Shown here one piece after another: positions 7,683-16,835 of a DNA stretch of 55,066 bases. This stretch comes from Winogradskyella sp. (GTDB lineage: Bacteria > Bacteroidota > Bacteroidia > Flavobacteriales > Flavobacteriaceae), in NCBI RefSeq assembly GCF_016744625.1, contig NZ_JADGDZ010000015.1:1-55066 (forward strand), written 5' to 3'. Position 1 is the stretch's first letter. Each line of letters opens with the position of its first letter. Position numbers and translations under genes: made by a program. The notes under the pieces were generated by a model. It was not told the DNA's origin and made no database searches. It saw only the letters and a list, made by a program, of their open reading frames with translations.

Positions 7683-8807
7683 TTAGTTAGAGTTAAAAAT
7701 TTCTATAGCAGGTAAGGCTTTTAGATTAAAATCGAATAGACATTGATTCTCCCAAGAAGTGCCATTTGTAGATGTATTTTCATTACCATTAAAAGCGACC
7801 CAATCTGGTGCCCAATAACAAAAACCTATGCCTTTGTTATTGGGTATATTTTTTATGGTTGTGATTAACCATTCAAAATAAGCTTTTTGCCCTTGTGGAG
7901 TTGGCGAAAACTCTGAAATGATTTGATCTATACTTCCAATAAAATTATTCTGATTGTCATTCCATAATAGTGTGAAAGGGTAGGCGACTTCAACCATTAA
8001 AATATCTTTACTAAATGTATTGGCTAATTCATTCAATTTTGAAGCAATTAAGTCTAAATCTTTAATCTGAAATTGCGGATAATACGATAACCCAATAATA
8101 TCAAAATCGAGATTATAAGGCTGTAATTCATTAAAAAAATAGATGGCATTCTCTACGCTTGAATGATGTAACATAATGCGAACCTCATTTTCAGTATCAA
8201 CTTCTCTAACGGCACGTATCGCTTCGGAAACTAAGTCGGCATAATTAATCCAATTGTTGTTAAACTCATCCCAGACCTTGCCGTAATCCCATAAGAAGCC
8301 ACTATCAGTTTCATTACCAATTTGAATCATTTCTGGCATCGTGTTCTGAGCTTTTAATTGCTCAACGACTTCTTTAGTGTAGTTGTAAATAGCAATTTTC
8401 ACTTCATTTATAGTCATATTTTGCCAAGCTGTTGGTGGTGTTTGAGTGCTTGGATCTGCCCAATAATTGCTGTAATGAAAGTCTAGAAGAAAATTCATGT
8501 TTTTAGCTTTTACCTTTTGTGCATATACTTTTACATCAGTCAAGCCATTTTCTCCATTTTGAGGAGTGTGCCAAAGTTTTAACCGAACTAAATTGGTGCC
8601 TTTAGATTCTACAAAATCTAAAAGTTCAACGGAATTACCACTAGCGTCTTTGTAATTTATATTGTAATCCTCTAACTCACTTTGAAACGATAAATCCATG
8701 CCTTTATAGAATATTGGATCATTGGTTTGAGTGTCATTATTGCTTTCAGAATCTGTGCAAGACACAATTAAAACAAGAAGTAAAAGTGTTGAAGTAAGGA
8801 TTTTCAT
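7683..8807 (-). CDS. GH53 arabinogalactan endo-1,4-beta-galactanase, lipoprotein
   Basis: This 374-residue exported enzyme is predicted to cleave beta-1,4-galactan. Family GH53 features are KGMDLSFQSELE at the start of the barrel, LVRLKLWHTP, LLDFHYSNYWADP, the acid/base Glu in MIQIGNET (about 164) and the nucleophile Glu in ILMVEVAYP (about 273). The start at 8807 gives a lipoprotein signal with lipobox LIVSC. An ATG at 8843 adds 12 polar residues before the signal and is rejected. Galactanases of Bacteroidota usually sit in polysaccharide utilisation loci with SusC/SusD, but here the gene is alone between a kinase and argS. Confidence 0.9.
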   Translation of the reverse strand: MKILTSTLLLLVLIVSCTDSESNNDTQTNDPIFYKGMDLSFQSELEDYNINYKDASGNSVELLDFVESKGTNLVRLKLWHTPQNGENGLTDVKVYAQKVKAKNMNFLLDFHYSNYWADPSTQTPPTAWQNMTINEVKIAIYNYTKEVVEQLKAQNTMPEMIQIGNETDSGFLWDYGKVWDEFNNNWINYADLVSEAIRAVREVDTENEVRIMLHHSSVENAIYFFNELQPYNLDFDIIGLSYYPQFQIKDLDLIASKLNELANTFSKDILMVEVAYPFTLLWNDNQNNFIGSIDQIISEFSPTPQGQKAYFEWLITTIKNIPNNKGIGFCYWAPDWVAFNGNENTSTNGTSWENQCLFDFNLKALPAIEIFNSN

Positions 8808-8943
8808 TAAGTATTCATTTTGTTCTTGTTCAAATTTAATCATATTTCTGCGTTCATTTCATAAAGACTTCATTTAAAATAGGTGAATTCAATTGGGTTC
8901 TAATTTAGAGATTTAGTGTTACTATATTTCTTAATAAAACTGC

Positions 8944-8951
8944 TATCTTTG
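8944..8951 (+). promoter_or_regulatory. -7 box for argS
   Basis: TATCTTTG matches TAnnTTTG and lies 33 bases before the argS start codon. No clear -33 TTG is seen at the usual distance. Confidence 0.5.
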
Positions 8952-8984
8952 CAAGCGTTTTAAATACCAAGACAATAGCAAAAT

Positions 8985-10766
8985 ATGAAGCTTCAAGAGA
9001 CTTTAGAATTACATGTAAAAGCAGCGATAAAAACGTTGTTTCAGTCGGAATTAGAATCGGTAGAATTCCAAGTAACTCGCAAAGAGTTTGCTGGAGATAT
9101 TACAGTTGTTGTTTTTCCGATGCTACGTGTAGTAAAAGGAAATCCTGCAGTGATTGGTGAGCGAGTAGGTCAGTATTTGTTAGATAATGTTGAGTTGGTT
9201 AAAGGTTACAATGTTGTAAAAGGGTTTTTAAATATCGAAATTGATGATAGCTACTATTTAGATTTCTTTCTAGGTATAAAAGACAAAGAAAATTATGGCT
9301 TAGCTGAATTAAAAGATGACAAAGCTGTAATGGTAGAATATTCTTCGCCAAATACTAATAAACCTTTGCATTTAGGACATGTAAGAAATGTGCTTTTAGG
9401 TTATAGCGTTTCTGAAATTTTAAAAGCATCTGGTAAAAACGTTTACAAAGCCCAAATCATAAACGATAGAGGGATTCACATTTGTAAAAGTATGTTGGCA
9501 TGGGAGCGTTTTGGAAATGGTGAAACACCAGAATCTACTGGATTGAAAGGTGATAAGTTGGTTGGGAATTATTATGTAAAGTTTAATCAAGCTTATAAGG
9601 CTGAAATTTCAGAGTTGGTGGCACAAGGTCAATCAGAAGAGGAAGCTAAAAAGAATGCGCCAATATTGTTGGATGCTCAAGAAATGCTAAGACAATGGGA
9701 AGCTGGTAATGAAGAGGTTGTTTCACTTTGGAAAAAAATGAACCAATGGGTTTATGATGGTTTTGAAGTGACATACAAAAATATAGGTGTAGATTTTGAT
9801 ACATACTATTACGAAAGTGATACATATTTGTTAGGCAAAGAATTCGTTACAGAAGGCTTAAAAACTGGAGTTTTTATTAAGAAAGAAGATGGTTCTGTTT
9901 GGTGCGATTTAGCCGAAGATGGTTTAGATGAAAAAATCGTGTTACGAAGTGATGGTACTGCAGTTTATATGACTCAAGATATTGGTACAGCGATACAACG
10001 TATTAAAGATTATCCAGATGTTGGAGGTATGGTTTATACGGTTGGTAACGAACAAGACTATCACTTTAAAGTCTTATTCTTAATCTTAAAAAAACTTGGT
10101 TTTGATTGGGCAAAGAATTTATTTCATTTAAGTTATGGAATGGTTGACTTACCAAGCGGAAAAATGAAGAGCAGAGAAGGAACAGTCGTAGACGCAGATG
10201 ATTTAATACGAGAAATGGCTGATACTGCAGAAGAGATTTCTAAAGAACTAGGAAAACTCGAGGATTACTCAGAAGACGAAAAGAAAGCACTTTATAAAAC
10301 CATTGGTTTAGGTGCTTTAAAATATTACATCTTAAAAGTAGATCCTAAAAAACGAATTTTGTTCGATCCAAAAGAGTCTATCGATTTTCAAGGTAATACA
10401 GGACCGTTTATTCAATATACTTATGCTCGAATTCAGTCGATTTTAAGAAAAGCCGAAGTGAAAGATAATGTTACACTGAGCGCAGTCGAAGTGTCTTTGC
10501 ATGAAAAAGAAAAACAGCTCATCAAGCAATTAGAATTATTTCCTGAAGTGATTCAAAGTTCAGCAGAGCAACATAGTCCTGCGTTAATTGCTAATTATAC
10601 CTACGACTTGGTTAAAGATTTTAATTCATTCTATCAAAACGTATCTATTCTTGGTGCCAATACAGATGAGGAAAAAGGATTCAGAGTAGCATTATCTAAA
10701 TCAGTGAGTCGAACCATTAAAAATGCATTCAGCATTTTAGGTATCGAGGTGCCTGAGCGTATGTAA
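8985..10766 (+). CDS. argS: Arginyl-tRNA synthetase
   Basis: This 593-residue class I aminoacyl-tRNA synthetase charges tRNA-Arg. It has the N-terminal Add-1 domain (about 1-110), the HIGH-type motif in NTNKPLHLGHVRN (about 123-135), the KMSKS-equivalent in SGKMKSREGTVV (about 395-406), and the DALR anticodon-binding domain at the C-terminus ending in LGIEVPERM. The length is usual for the family. The segment TLSAVEVSL, just after the IQSILRKAE helix, is encoded by a copy of the dispersed palindromic repeat (10473-10494). It sits in a linker that I expect to vary between species, so the enzyme is probably intact. It is monocistronic with its own promoter. Confidence 0.97.
   Translation: MKLQETLELHVKAAIKTLFQSELESVEFQVTRKEFAGDITVVVFPMLRVVKGNPAVIGERVGQYLLDNVELVKGYNVVKGFLNIEIDDSYYLDFFLGIKDKENYGLAELKDDKAVMVEYSSPNTNKPLHLGHVRNVLLGYSVSEILKASGKNVYKAQIINDRGIHICKSMLAWERFGNGETPESTGLKGDKLVGNYYVKFNQAYKAEISELVAQGQSEEEAKKNAPILLDAQEMLRQWEAGNEEVVSLWKKMNQWVYDGFEVTYKNIGVDFDTYYYESDTYLLGKEFVTEGLKTGVFIKKEDGSVWCDLAEDGLDEKIVLRSDGTAVYMTQDIGTAIQRIKDYPDVGGMVYTVGNEQDYHFKVLFLILKKLGFDWAKNLFHLSYGMVDLPSGKMKSREGTVVDADDLIREMADTAEEISKELGKLEDYSEDEKKALYKTIGLGALKYYILKVDPKKRILFDPKESIDFQGNTGPFIQYTYARIQSILRKAEVKDNVTLSAVEVSLHEKEKQLIKQLELFPEVIQSSAEQHSPALIANYTYDLVKDFNSFYQNVSILGANTDEEKGFRVALSKSVSRTIKNAFSILGIEVPERM
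10473..10494 (+). repeat. Palindromic repeat copy inside the argS reading frame
   Basis: The 22-base imperfect palindrome has arms ACACT and AGTGT around the core GAGCGCAGTCGA, the same core as the intergenic copies (GAGCGTAGTCGA). It is read in frame within argS as part of TLSAVEVSL. Confidence 0.75.
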
Positions 10767-10896
10767 TTTTGTTTTAACACTACTTCTCCTACAGTACTAG
10801 AGTTTTAACTAAATTTTAGAGGAGAAATTTTCCACTTATCCTTATCTTTACTAAGAGTGGTATTTATTTCTACTATAGTTTAATCTTAAATGCGTA

Positions 10897-12195
10897 ATGA
10901 TGAAACGATTTATATTTAAACATAAGGTCAGTGCTTTATTTCTTTTCTTGGTACTATTTTATTCAATGTCTTTAATAGCACAAACTGATTTCGCTGAGTA
11001 TAGTGGAAAAGTTGTCGATGGTCGTTCTAACAAAACTTTGGAGTCAACAAGTCTTAATATTAATGAGACTAATATTAGTGTTATAACGAATTCCGAAGGT
11101 CAATTCACGTTAAAAGTTCCAAGTAAGTATTTAGACTCTAAAGTCGTTGTTTCCTCATTAGGTTACAATACTCGCGTGATACCATTGTCAGAGCTATCGG
11201 ATAAGAATAACACCATAAAACTATATCGAGCGGTAACGCAATTGTCTGCAGTTAGTATTTCTGCCTACAAGAATGCTGAAAATTTGATAAGAAAAGTATT
11301 TAGGGAAAAGAATAAAAACGTTCAAAATAAAACCGTATTTATGACGGCTTTTTACAGAGAAACCATTAAGCGTCGTAGTAGAAATGTGTCATTAACAGAA
11401 GCTGTAGTAAATATATTAAAGCATCCTCATACGTCTCCACAACGCGATGCTATAAAACTAGGGAAAGCCAGAAAAAGTACAGATTATAAGCGTTTAGATA
11501 CCTTATCTGTAAAGCTTCAAGGAGGTCCTTTTTCGACAATCTATTTGGATGTTATGAAATATCCAGAATATATTTTTACAGATAAAACGATTGCTAGTTA
11601 CAATTTTTCGTTTAATCAGCCCTCTACCATAAATAATAGAAATGTTTTTGTGGTAAATTTTTCACCTAAGAATAATGGACTAAACATTAATTACAATGGT
11701 ATATTGTATATAGATGTTCAATCTTTGGCATTGGTAAGTGCTAGTTATACTTTAGATGTTAGTAATAAGAGTAAAATGAAAAATCTCTTGGTTAAAAAGA
11801 AACCAAGAGATGTAATTGTTTATCCATTAGAAGCTAATTATAGAGTTGATTACAAGGCAAGGGGAGGTAAGTGGTATTATAGTTATTCTAGTTTAAGCTT
11901 AAAGTTTAAAGTGAATAAAAAGAGAGAGTTATTTAATAAAGTTTATACGCTATCTAGTGAAATGGCTGTGACTGATTGGGAAGTTAATACTACAAATAGG
12001 AAAATTAGAAATAGAGATAGATTGAAGCCAACAGTTATTATTACTGATGCTATTTCTGGATTTTCGGATCCTGATTTTTGGGGAGAATATAATTTGATTG
12101 AGCCAGATAAATCGATTGAGTCTGCCATAGATAAAATAAAGAAAAGCATTGAAAAGCAAAAAGAAAAGGAAAAAATAGCAAACGGAAAACCTTAA
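10897..12195 (+). CDS. Secreted carboxypeptidase-like regulatory domain protein
   Basis: This 432-residue protein has a signal peptide (residues 1-30, ending SLIAQ). A CarboxypepD_reg-like beta-sandwich follows at about 38-115 (SGKVVDGRSNKTLESTSLNI, then GQFTLKVP and VVVSSLGYNTRVIP). This domain is also the N-terminal domain of SusC-type receptors, but no TonB plug or barrel follows. The remaining 300 residues resemble the region usually found after this domain in Bacteroidota envelope proteins of unknown function, with a basic C-terminal tail (IKKSIEKQKEKEKI). It probably acts in the periplasm or at the outer membrane. Two consecutive ATGs (10897, 10900) are possible starts. Confidence 0.8.
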   Translation: MMKRFIFKHKVSALFLFLVLFYSMSLIAQTDFAEYSGKVVDGRSNKTLESTSLNINETNISVITNSEGQFTLKVPSKYLDSKVVVSSLGYNTRVIPLSELSDKNNTIKLYRAVTQLSAVSISAYKNAENLIRKVFREKNKNVQNKTVFMTAFYRETIKRRSRNVSLTEAVVNILKHPHTSPQRDAIKLGKARKSTDYKRLDTLSVKLQGGPFSTIYLDVMKYPEYIFTDKTIASYNFSFNQPSTINNRNVFVVNFSPKNNGLNINYNGILYIDVQSLALVSASYTLDVSNKSKMKNLLVKKKPRDVIVYPLEANYRVDYKARGGKWYYSYSSLSLKFKVNKKRELFNKVYTLSSEMAVTDWEVNTTNRKIRNRDRLKPTVIITDAISGFSDPDFWGEYNLIEPDKSIESAIDKIKKSIEKQKEKEKIANGKP

Positions 12196-12212
12196 TTATT
12201 TTCAATTTTTAG

Positions 12213-12233
12213 ATGCTGAACTAAATTCAGCAT
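12213..12233. terminator. Short stem-loop between convergent genes
   Basis: ATGCTGAA (12213-12220) and TTCAGCAT (12226-12233) form an 8-bp stem with a 5-base loop between the convergent genes ending at 12195 and 12317. It lacks a clear T-run, so this is a weak terminator call. Confidence 0.35.
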
Positions 12234-12316
12234 TACAAGAACAGTTGCCATAACTAATATTTAAAAAAAAAACTTGCTTGATTTGTTATTCTATACTTGT
12301 TTCAGAATCTAATCTC

Positions 12317-12862
12317 TTAATCAAACTTACCTTCAAATTGTATCGCTTGTTTTATATGAGCCAAATGATGATTACTATGCCATGCATAAACTCCGATAGT
12401 TTCTTCTAGAGAAAAATGCTTACCATGCTCAGGATGTACAAACTCACGTTTTAAATCGTCTTGGTTGAGGTTTTTTAGTAATACTCCAAGTTTTTTATGT
12501 ACTCCAATAAGAATAGAAATTGGAGCATCGATTGGTTCAGAATAATCACTTAATTTAGCAAAACGGTCTTCAAAATAAGGTCTAATGGTTGGTGTATTTT
12601 CGGTTAGTGCCAGTTTAAATCGTATTATACTATTTATATGACTATCTGCACAATGGTGTACAACCTGCTTGATCGTCCAACCTCCTGGTCGGTACTTAAA
12701 ATTGAGTTCTTGCTCGCTGAGGCTTTTTGTAACTGCTTTAATAGATTCTGGTAAAGCTTCAATATCCTTTATCCAGTTTTCAATATGCTGTGAGGTAATT
12801 TGCTTAGGTTTTTCAAATTCTCCAATAGGAAATTTTAGTTGATTTAAGTTTTGTTCTGTCAT
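12317..12862 (-). CDS. YfiT/DinB family protein (bacillithiol S-transferase-like)
   Basis: This 181-residue protein is of the DinB four-helix superfamily, YfiT branch. The start MTEQNLNQLKFPIGEF at 12862 matches what I recall of relatives, which begin at the MTE; an upstream ATG at 12898 is less likely. Metal ligands fit His in VVHHCADSHINS (about 67-74) and HSNHHLAHI near the C-terminus, and the GGWTIKQVVHH segment is family-typical. Relatives are annotated as putative metal-dependent hydrolases or thiol S-transferases. Whether this organism makes bacillithiol cannot be judged here. It lies 40 bases downstream of the TonB receptor gene convention-wise, but is transcribed after its own start only if read through is low; operon membership is open. 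Confidence 0.8.
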   Translation of the reverse strand: MTEQNLNQLKFPIGEFEKPKQITSQHIENWIKDIEALPESIKAVTKSLSEQELNFKYRPGGWTIKQVVHHCADSHINSIIRFKLALTENTPTIRPYFEDRFAKLSDYSEPIDAPISILIGVHKKLGVLLKNLNQDDLKREFVHPEHGKHFSLEETIGVYAWHSNHHLAHIKQAIQFEGKFD

Positions 12863-12902
12863 CTCTATACTAAATTTAGAAAGCTTAAAATTAAACAATA
12901 GT

Positions 12903-15218
12903 TTAGAAACTTACTCTAACACTTAAATTTGGAGTAAGTTTTAAAGATCGATTATTAATTTCGATTATAGAATCATCCGAACCTAAGGTGTAATAGCGAT
13001 TGATAAAGTTGGTTTGATTAAAAATATTCCAAATAGATGCTCCAGCTTCTACTTTTATATCTTTGGAAAGTTTAAAATTATAAATTGCGGATATATCTGT
13101 TCTTAAATAATCACTTAATCTAGAGCTGTTCGGAGACTCATATTCTATGACAGAATTACTATTGTTTTGTGCTTCTAAAGGACTCGTGTAAGGTCTTCCA
13201 GAATGCCAATTAATACCAAGTCCGATTTTAAAATTGTCTATGTTGTAAGTTAATGACGCATTGGCAACATGTCTTAAATCAAGTGTGTTTGGGAAAGATT
13301 CTCCGTTATTTAAATCCTGAAATTGATAATCGTTTTTGCTATAAGAATAACTCAGCCAGGTACTAAAATCATTAAAGCGTTTGTTGATTAAAAAATCAAT
13401 GCCTTTAACCGTGTATGAGCCAATATCGTTAGTAAATTGAAATTGATTTTGAAACCCTTGACTATGAGCAGTGATGTTATTTACTCCTTTGTAATAGCCT
13501 TCAACAGAAACTAATAAGTTATTTTGATTGTAACTTACACCAACTGATATTTGTTCGCTTGTTATTAAAGGGACATCATTTGTATTAGCGAGTTGCCAAC
13601 GACGCTTTTCAATACCAAAAAAATCTTGCTGCAAATCTATAGTCTGTGTAATAGATTGACTCTTTAATTCACCTAATACTTCTAATCTAAAATGATTCAG
13701 AAATTTATAATTGATGTTAAATCTTGGTTCAATTAAAAATTCTGATAATTTTCCGAAATAACTAATTCTTGTGCCTGCTCGTATATAAGTTTCACGAGAT
13801 TGAGAATACCATTCTATTTCGCCAAATAGTGCGTGTGTTCTAATAATTTCCTTATTTAAACTTGTGAAATTGGGATTAGTAACATCTTCAATATTGGTAA
13901 CACCAACTTCATTAAATTGATAACCTCCATTAAACTGAGTGTAATCACTAACTGTTTTTGAAAAATCAAAGCGAAGGCCGTAATCTTCAACTTTGTTTTC
14001 TTGAATTAAACGTTGTGAATTTGTGATATCATTGTTTTCTGCATCTAAATCGTAGTTAGAATAATAGACTTGAGCTGAAGCATTAACTCCATTCTTCAAT
14101 AGCTTAGAATAGGTGCTACTTGCTCCATAACTAACTTGATTTAATGCGCTTCGAGTTTCTTGAAAATTATTATCAGAATTGATAAATACTTGATTGTAAT
14201 CTAAATTATTATAGATGTTAAGTACATTGACACGTAGTTTTGAGGTTTTATCAATATTGTACAAAAATTTTGCATTAAAATCATAGAATAAAAAGCGTTC
14301 ATCTAATGACAATTGTGTGTTAATGTTGTTTGAGGCATTTAATTCTGAGTCTCTAAAAATACGATCAAAATAAGCGTCGTAAGTTGTAGATGCTAAAATA
14401 TCTGTAAATGAGCGTCTTGTAGATAATTGTAGTTCAGTTTTACTAGACAATGGAATTTTTGCATAGCCATCGACACTTAAAAGGTTTCCCCCTATACCTG
14501 CATTAAATTTTTGATCTAAATTATCTGTATTTTTTATTGAAATAGTGCTCGATACACCATTACCAAATTTAGCACTAGTTCCATTCTTTGAAATACTAAT
14601 GTCTTTAGTTAAATATGGATTAAATGCTGAAATTAAACCAAAAAAATGACCTGTTTGATACATTCTTATACCTTCAAATAAAATAAGGTTTTGGTCATTA
14701 GTGCCTCCCCTTACATTTATATTCGAAATGCGCTCATCAACACTAGTAATTCCTGGTAAACTTTGCACAATCTGTAATACATCTGGTTCTATTAGACCAG
14801 GTAATATATTGAAGGCTTTTGCATCTACTTCAATAGTTCCTTTGTTGGTTTTAGAGATTCCTTTTGTAAGATAATTAATAACGACGACCTCTTGTAAGCG
14901 CTGAATAGTTTTATTTAGTTCTGAATCTGTTTTTGGAATTACAGCAATAAATCGATCGCTTAAAACTTCAAAACTGAGTTTTGTAATTAATCTTAAATGA
15001 TTTAAAGCTTGTTCTAAGGATAATTCGGGATATAGCGGATCTACGGTTATATTCTCTACTGTTTTCGTTTCAAAAGAAAACTTAACATCGTAACGTTGTT
15101 CTAATTGGGATAAAACTTGAGCAAGCGGTAGTTTTTCCTTTTGATTCTGACTGAAAGTAAGGTTACAAAAGGCAATAATTAAAAAATAGAAAACTAAACC
15201 TTGTAATAGTTTATTCAC
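12903..15218 (-). CDS. STN-domain TonB-dependent receptor (FecA-type transducer)
   Basis: This 771-residue outer membrane receptor has a signal peptide (to about residue 23). An STN signalling domain follows at about 28-95 (LAQVLSQLEQRYDVKFSF, then LSLEQALNHLRL). Next are a TonB-box-like stretch (LQEVVVINYL), a plug domain (about 120-230, with LPGLIEPDVLQIVQSLPGI and NVRGGTNDQN) and a beta barrel to the terminal aromatic residue (LSVRVSF). STN domains pass the ligand-bound state to a FecR-like anti-sigma factor. Its start overlaps the end of fecR by 8 bases, so the two are translationally coupled, and the ECF sigma gene is next upstream. It is predicted to sense and import a ligand that the sequence does not identify; iron chelates and glycans are both possible. 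Confidence 0.92.
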   Translation of the reverse strand: MNKLLQGLVFYFLIIAFCNLTFSQNQKEKLPLAQVLSQLEQRYDVKFSFETKTVENITVDPLYPELSLEQALNHLRLITKLSFEVLSDRFIAVIPKTDSELNKTIQRLQEVVVINYLTKGISKTNKGTIEVDAKAFNILPGLIEPDVLQIVQSLPGITSVDERISNINVRGGTNDQNLILFEGIRMYQTGHFFGLISAFNPYLTKDISISKNGTSAKFGNGVSSTISIKNTDNLDQKFNAGIGGNLLSVDGYAKIPLSSKTELQLSTRRSFTDILASTTYDAYFDRIFRDSELNASNNINTQLSLDERFLFYDFNAKFLYNIDKTSKLRVNVLNIYNNLDYNQVFINSDNNFQETRSALNQVSYGASSTYSKLLKNGVNASAQVYYSNYDLDAENNDITNSQRLIQENKVEDYGLRFDFSKTVSDYTQFNGGYQFNEVGVTNIEDVTNPNFTSLNKEIIRTHALFGEIEWYSQSRETYIRAGTRISYFGKLSEFLIEPRFNINYKFLNHFRLEVLGELKSQSITQTIDLQQDFFGIEKRRWQLANTNDVPLITSEQISVGVSYNQNNLLVSVEGYYKGVNNITAHSQGFQNQFQFTNDIGSYTVKGIDFLINKRFNDFSTWLSYSYSKNDYQFQDLNNGESFPNTLDLRHVANASLTYNIDNFKIGLGINWHSGRPYTSPLEAQNNSNSVIEYESPNSSRLSDYLRTDISAIYNFKLSKDIKVEAGASIWNIFNQTNFINRYYTLGSDDSIIEINNRSLKLTPNLSVRVSF

Positions 15219-16107
15219 GCTTTAATAAGATAGATTTTTCTAATTTGCTGTAGCTTAAATTTAAAGGTATTGTAACAGACTGCAATGCTAAATCTAAATT
15301 TTTGTTTGTAAAACTTCCTGTGAATAAACGCGATGTATCAATATCGCTTGAAATTATTTTTAAGTTATATTGATTTTCAAATTCAGAAATAACATATTTT
15401 AGAGGTACATTATTAAAGCTACTTTCACCACGCAACCAGCTTGGTTGCGCAGTGTTTTCTTTTTCATTTGCAAGTAGTTTCCCATCTATAATCTGAAAGG
15501 TGTATCCAGGTTTTAAATTAACCGTTTTATTATTGTGTGTTACAGCAACCAAGCCTTCGTAGCAAGTAACTTCAAAGTAAGATTTACGTTGTTTTACATT
15601 AAATTGTGTTCCTAAAACACTCACAACTCCATCATCAGTAATGACATCGAATTTTTGTCCTTTAGCGACTTTAAAAAAAGCTTCTCCATCAAGCCTAACT
15701 TCTCTATATTCACTCCAATATTTTTCGTTAAAAGTTAATATGGATTTAGCATTTAAATCTACAGTAGAAGCATCAGGTAATTCAACAGTGATTTGTTGAG
15801 CTATATCAGTGTTAAGCTCAGTGTCTATAGTTGTTGAGTAGTAATAAATACTGAAACCTAAAGCTAAAATTGCAGCAATTCTAAGTAAAGGTTTAAGCCA
15901 TTGATTCGCTTTAGAATTGTCAGATTTGAGTTGAGGTTCTAATATTTCATAGTTGTTTTTAATAGAGAAATTGGGTGCCTTAAAATCTTTTAAAGCAGCA
16001 TTCATTTGGATTAAGTCATTATAATCCTCTAGCAGTTCAAAAGCTTTTTGCTCTTCAGTGCTTAGGTTATTATCTAACCATTTTTTTATGAGTTCTTCTC
16101 TATTCAT
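15211..16107 (-). CDS. FecR-family anti-sigma factor
   Basis: This 298-residue inner-membrane regulator has a cytoplasmic N-terminal helical part (1-70, sigma binding in the family) and one transmembrane helix (about 73-91, LLRIAAILALGFSIYYY). The periplasmic FecR domain follows (about 105-200, with ITVELPDASTVDLNAKS, VRLDGEAFFKVAK, VLGTQFNV and CYEGLVAV). A C-terminal STN-interacting domain (about 225-298) begins near FNNVPLKYVISEFE. It is predicted to hold or activate the ECF sigma factor encoded just upstream, depending on the receptor encoded just downstream. A promoter-like element identical in its boxes to that of the divergent lipoprotein gene stands about 100 bases before its start. 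Confidence 0.93.
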   Translation of the reverse strand: MNREELIKKWLDNNLSTEEQKAFELLEDYNDLIQMNAALKDFKAPNFSIKNNYEILEPQLKSDNSKANQWLKPLLRIAAILALGFSIYYYSTTIDTELNTDIAQQITVELPDASTVDLNAKSILTFNEKYWSEYREVRLDGEAFFKVAKGQKFDVITDDGVVSVLGTQFNVKQRKSYFEVTCYEGLVAVTHNNKTVNLKPGYTFQIIDGKLLANEKENTAQPSWLRGESSFNNVPLKYVISEFENQYNLKIISSDIDTSRLFTGSFTNKNLDLALQSVTIPLNLSYSKLEKSILLKRE

Positions 16108-16207
16108 GTGTTTTCAATATTATTTTAGAGGTCACATGCTGTTCGCTATTAATCATTATCTTAAATGAAAAAGTTTGCAATATGCTCGTTTCATAATACG
16201 ATTTCAT

Positions 16208-16240
16208 CTATATAACAGCTAAGTTTTAGTTTCTCCTACC
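16208..16240 (-). promoter_or_regulatory. Putative ECF-sigma promoter, copy A (fecR-receptor operon)
   Basis: On the minus strand this reads GGTAGGAG (16240-16233), a 13-base spacer, then GCTGTTATATAG (16219-16208). It stands in the gap between the sigma gene and fecR, pointing to fecR. The spacer and both boxes agree almost fully with copy B at 16836-16868. Confidence 0.65.
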
Positions 16241-16244
16241 TTCA

Positions 16245-16760
16245 TTAAATTCCTTCAATCTCCTCGCGTAATTTCTTTAAAGCGCCATAAATACGTTTTT
16301 CTACGGCTTTTGTAGATATGCCTATGAGTTCAGCAATTTCTTTAAACCGTTTGCCTTCTATTCTATTAAGTAAAAATGCTGTACGCTGAGCTTCGGTTAA
16401 ATTTGATAAAGCCTTTTGTAGTTTTTGATGATATTCTTTTTCCTGAAGGACAAACTCTGGAGTCTCATTAGTAGAATGTTTTTGTGGTTGTTTATTGTAT
16501 TTTAAAACAACCTTTTGATGCGCAACCGCATTTAGCATTAAATTATTAGCTGTTGTAAATAAAAAACTTTTGGCTTTAGCTGGTGCAACCTTACCACAAT
16601 TTTGCCAGAGTTTAATAAACGCCTCTTGTACTTTATCTTGTGGGTTTAGGTGTTCTCCAAACTTGTAGTAAAGAAAATCATGAAGATTCTTTGCGTGTTT
16701 ATTATACAATCGCTCAAAAAATTGTGCTTCACAGATATTATCATGCAAGGATTGGCTCAT
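16245..16760 (-). CDS. ECF RNA polymerase sigma factor (FecI-like)
   Basis: This 171-residue extracytoplasmic function sigma factor has region 2 at about 14-80 (FFERLYNKHAKNLHDFLYYKFG, then KVQEAFIKLWQN and FLFTTANNLMLN) and region 4 at about 110-165 (ALSNLTEAQRTAFLLNRIEG, then FKEIAELIGISTKAVEKRIY helix-turn-helix). Genes for a FecR anti-sigma factor and an STN receptor follow on the same strand, so this is a cell-surface signalling system. It probably recognises the bipartite element found on both sides of this gene and again at 52089. An element lies 76 bases beyond its start on the other strand and 5 bases after its stop, but none points at the sigma gene itself. Confidence 0.95.
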   Translation of the reverse strand: MSQSLHDNICEAQFFERLYNKHAKNLHDFLYYKFGEHLNPQDKVQEAFIKLWQNCGKVAPAKAKSFLFTTANNLMLNAVAHQKVVLKYNKQPQKHSTNETPEFVLQEKEYHQKLQKALSNLTEAQRTAFLLNRIEGKRFKEIAELIGISTKAVEKRIYGALKKLREEIEGI

Positions 16761-16835
16761 AGTTTTTTATAGGTGGTACAAATTATAAATATTTTTTTTA
16801 ATCTTATAAATAAATCCAAACACTTAGAGATATGA

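Noticed and set aside
10782-10815. GTAGGAG on the minus strand near 10795 as a fourth ECF element
   Set aside because: There is no CTGTT..TATA box at 13 bases, and no gene start lies in the matching direction.
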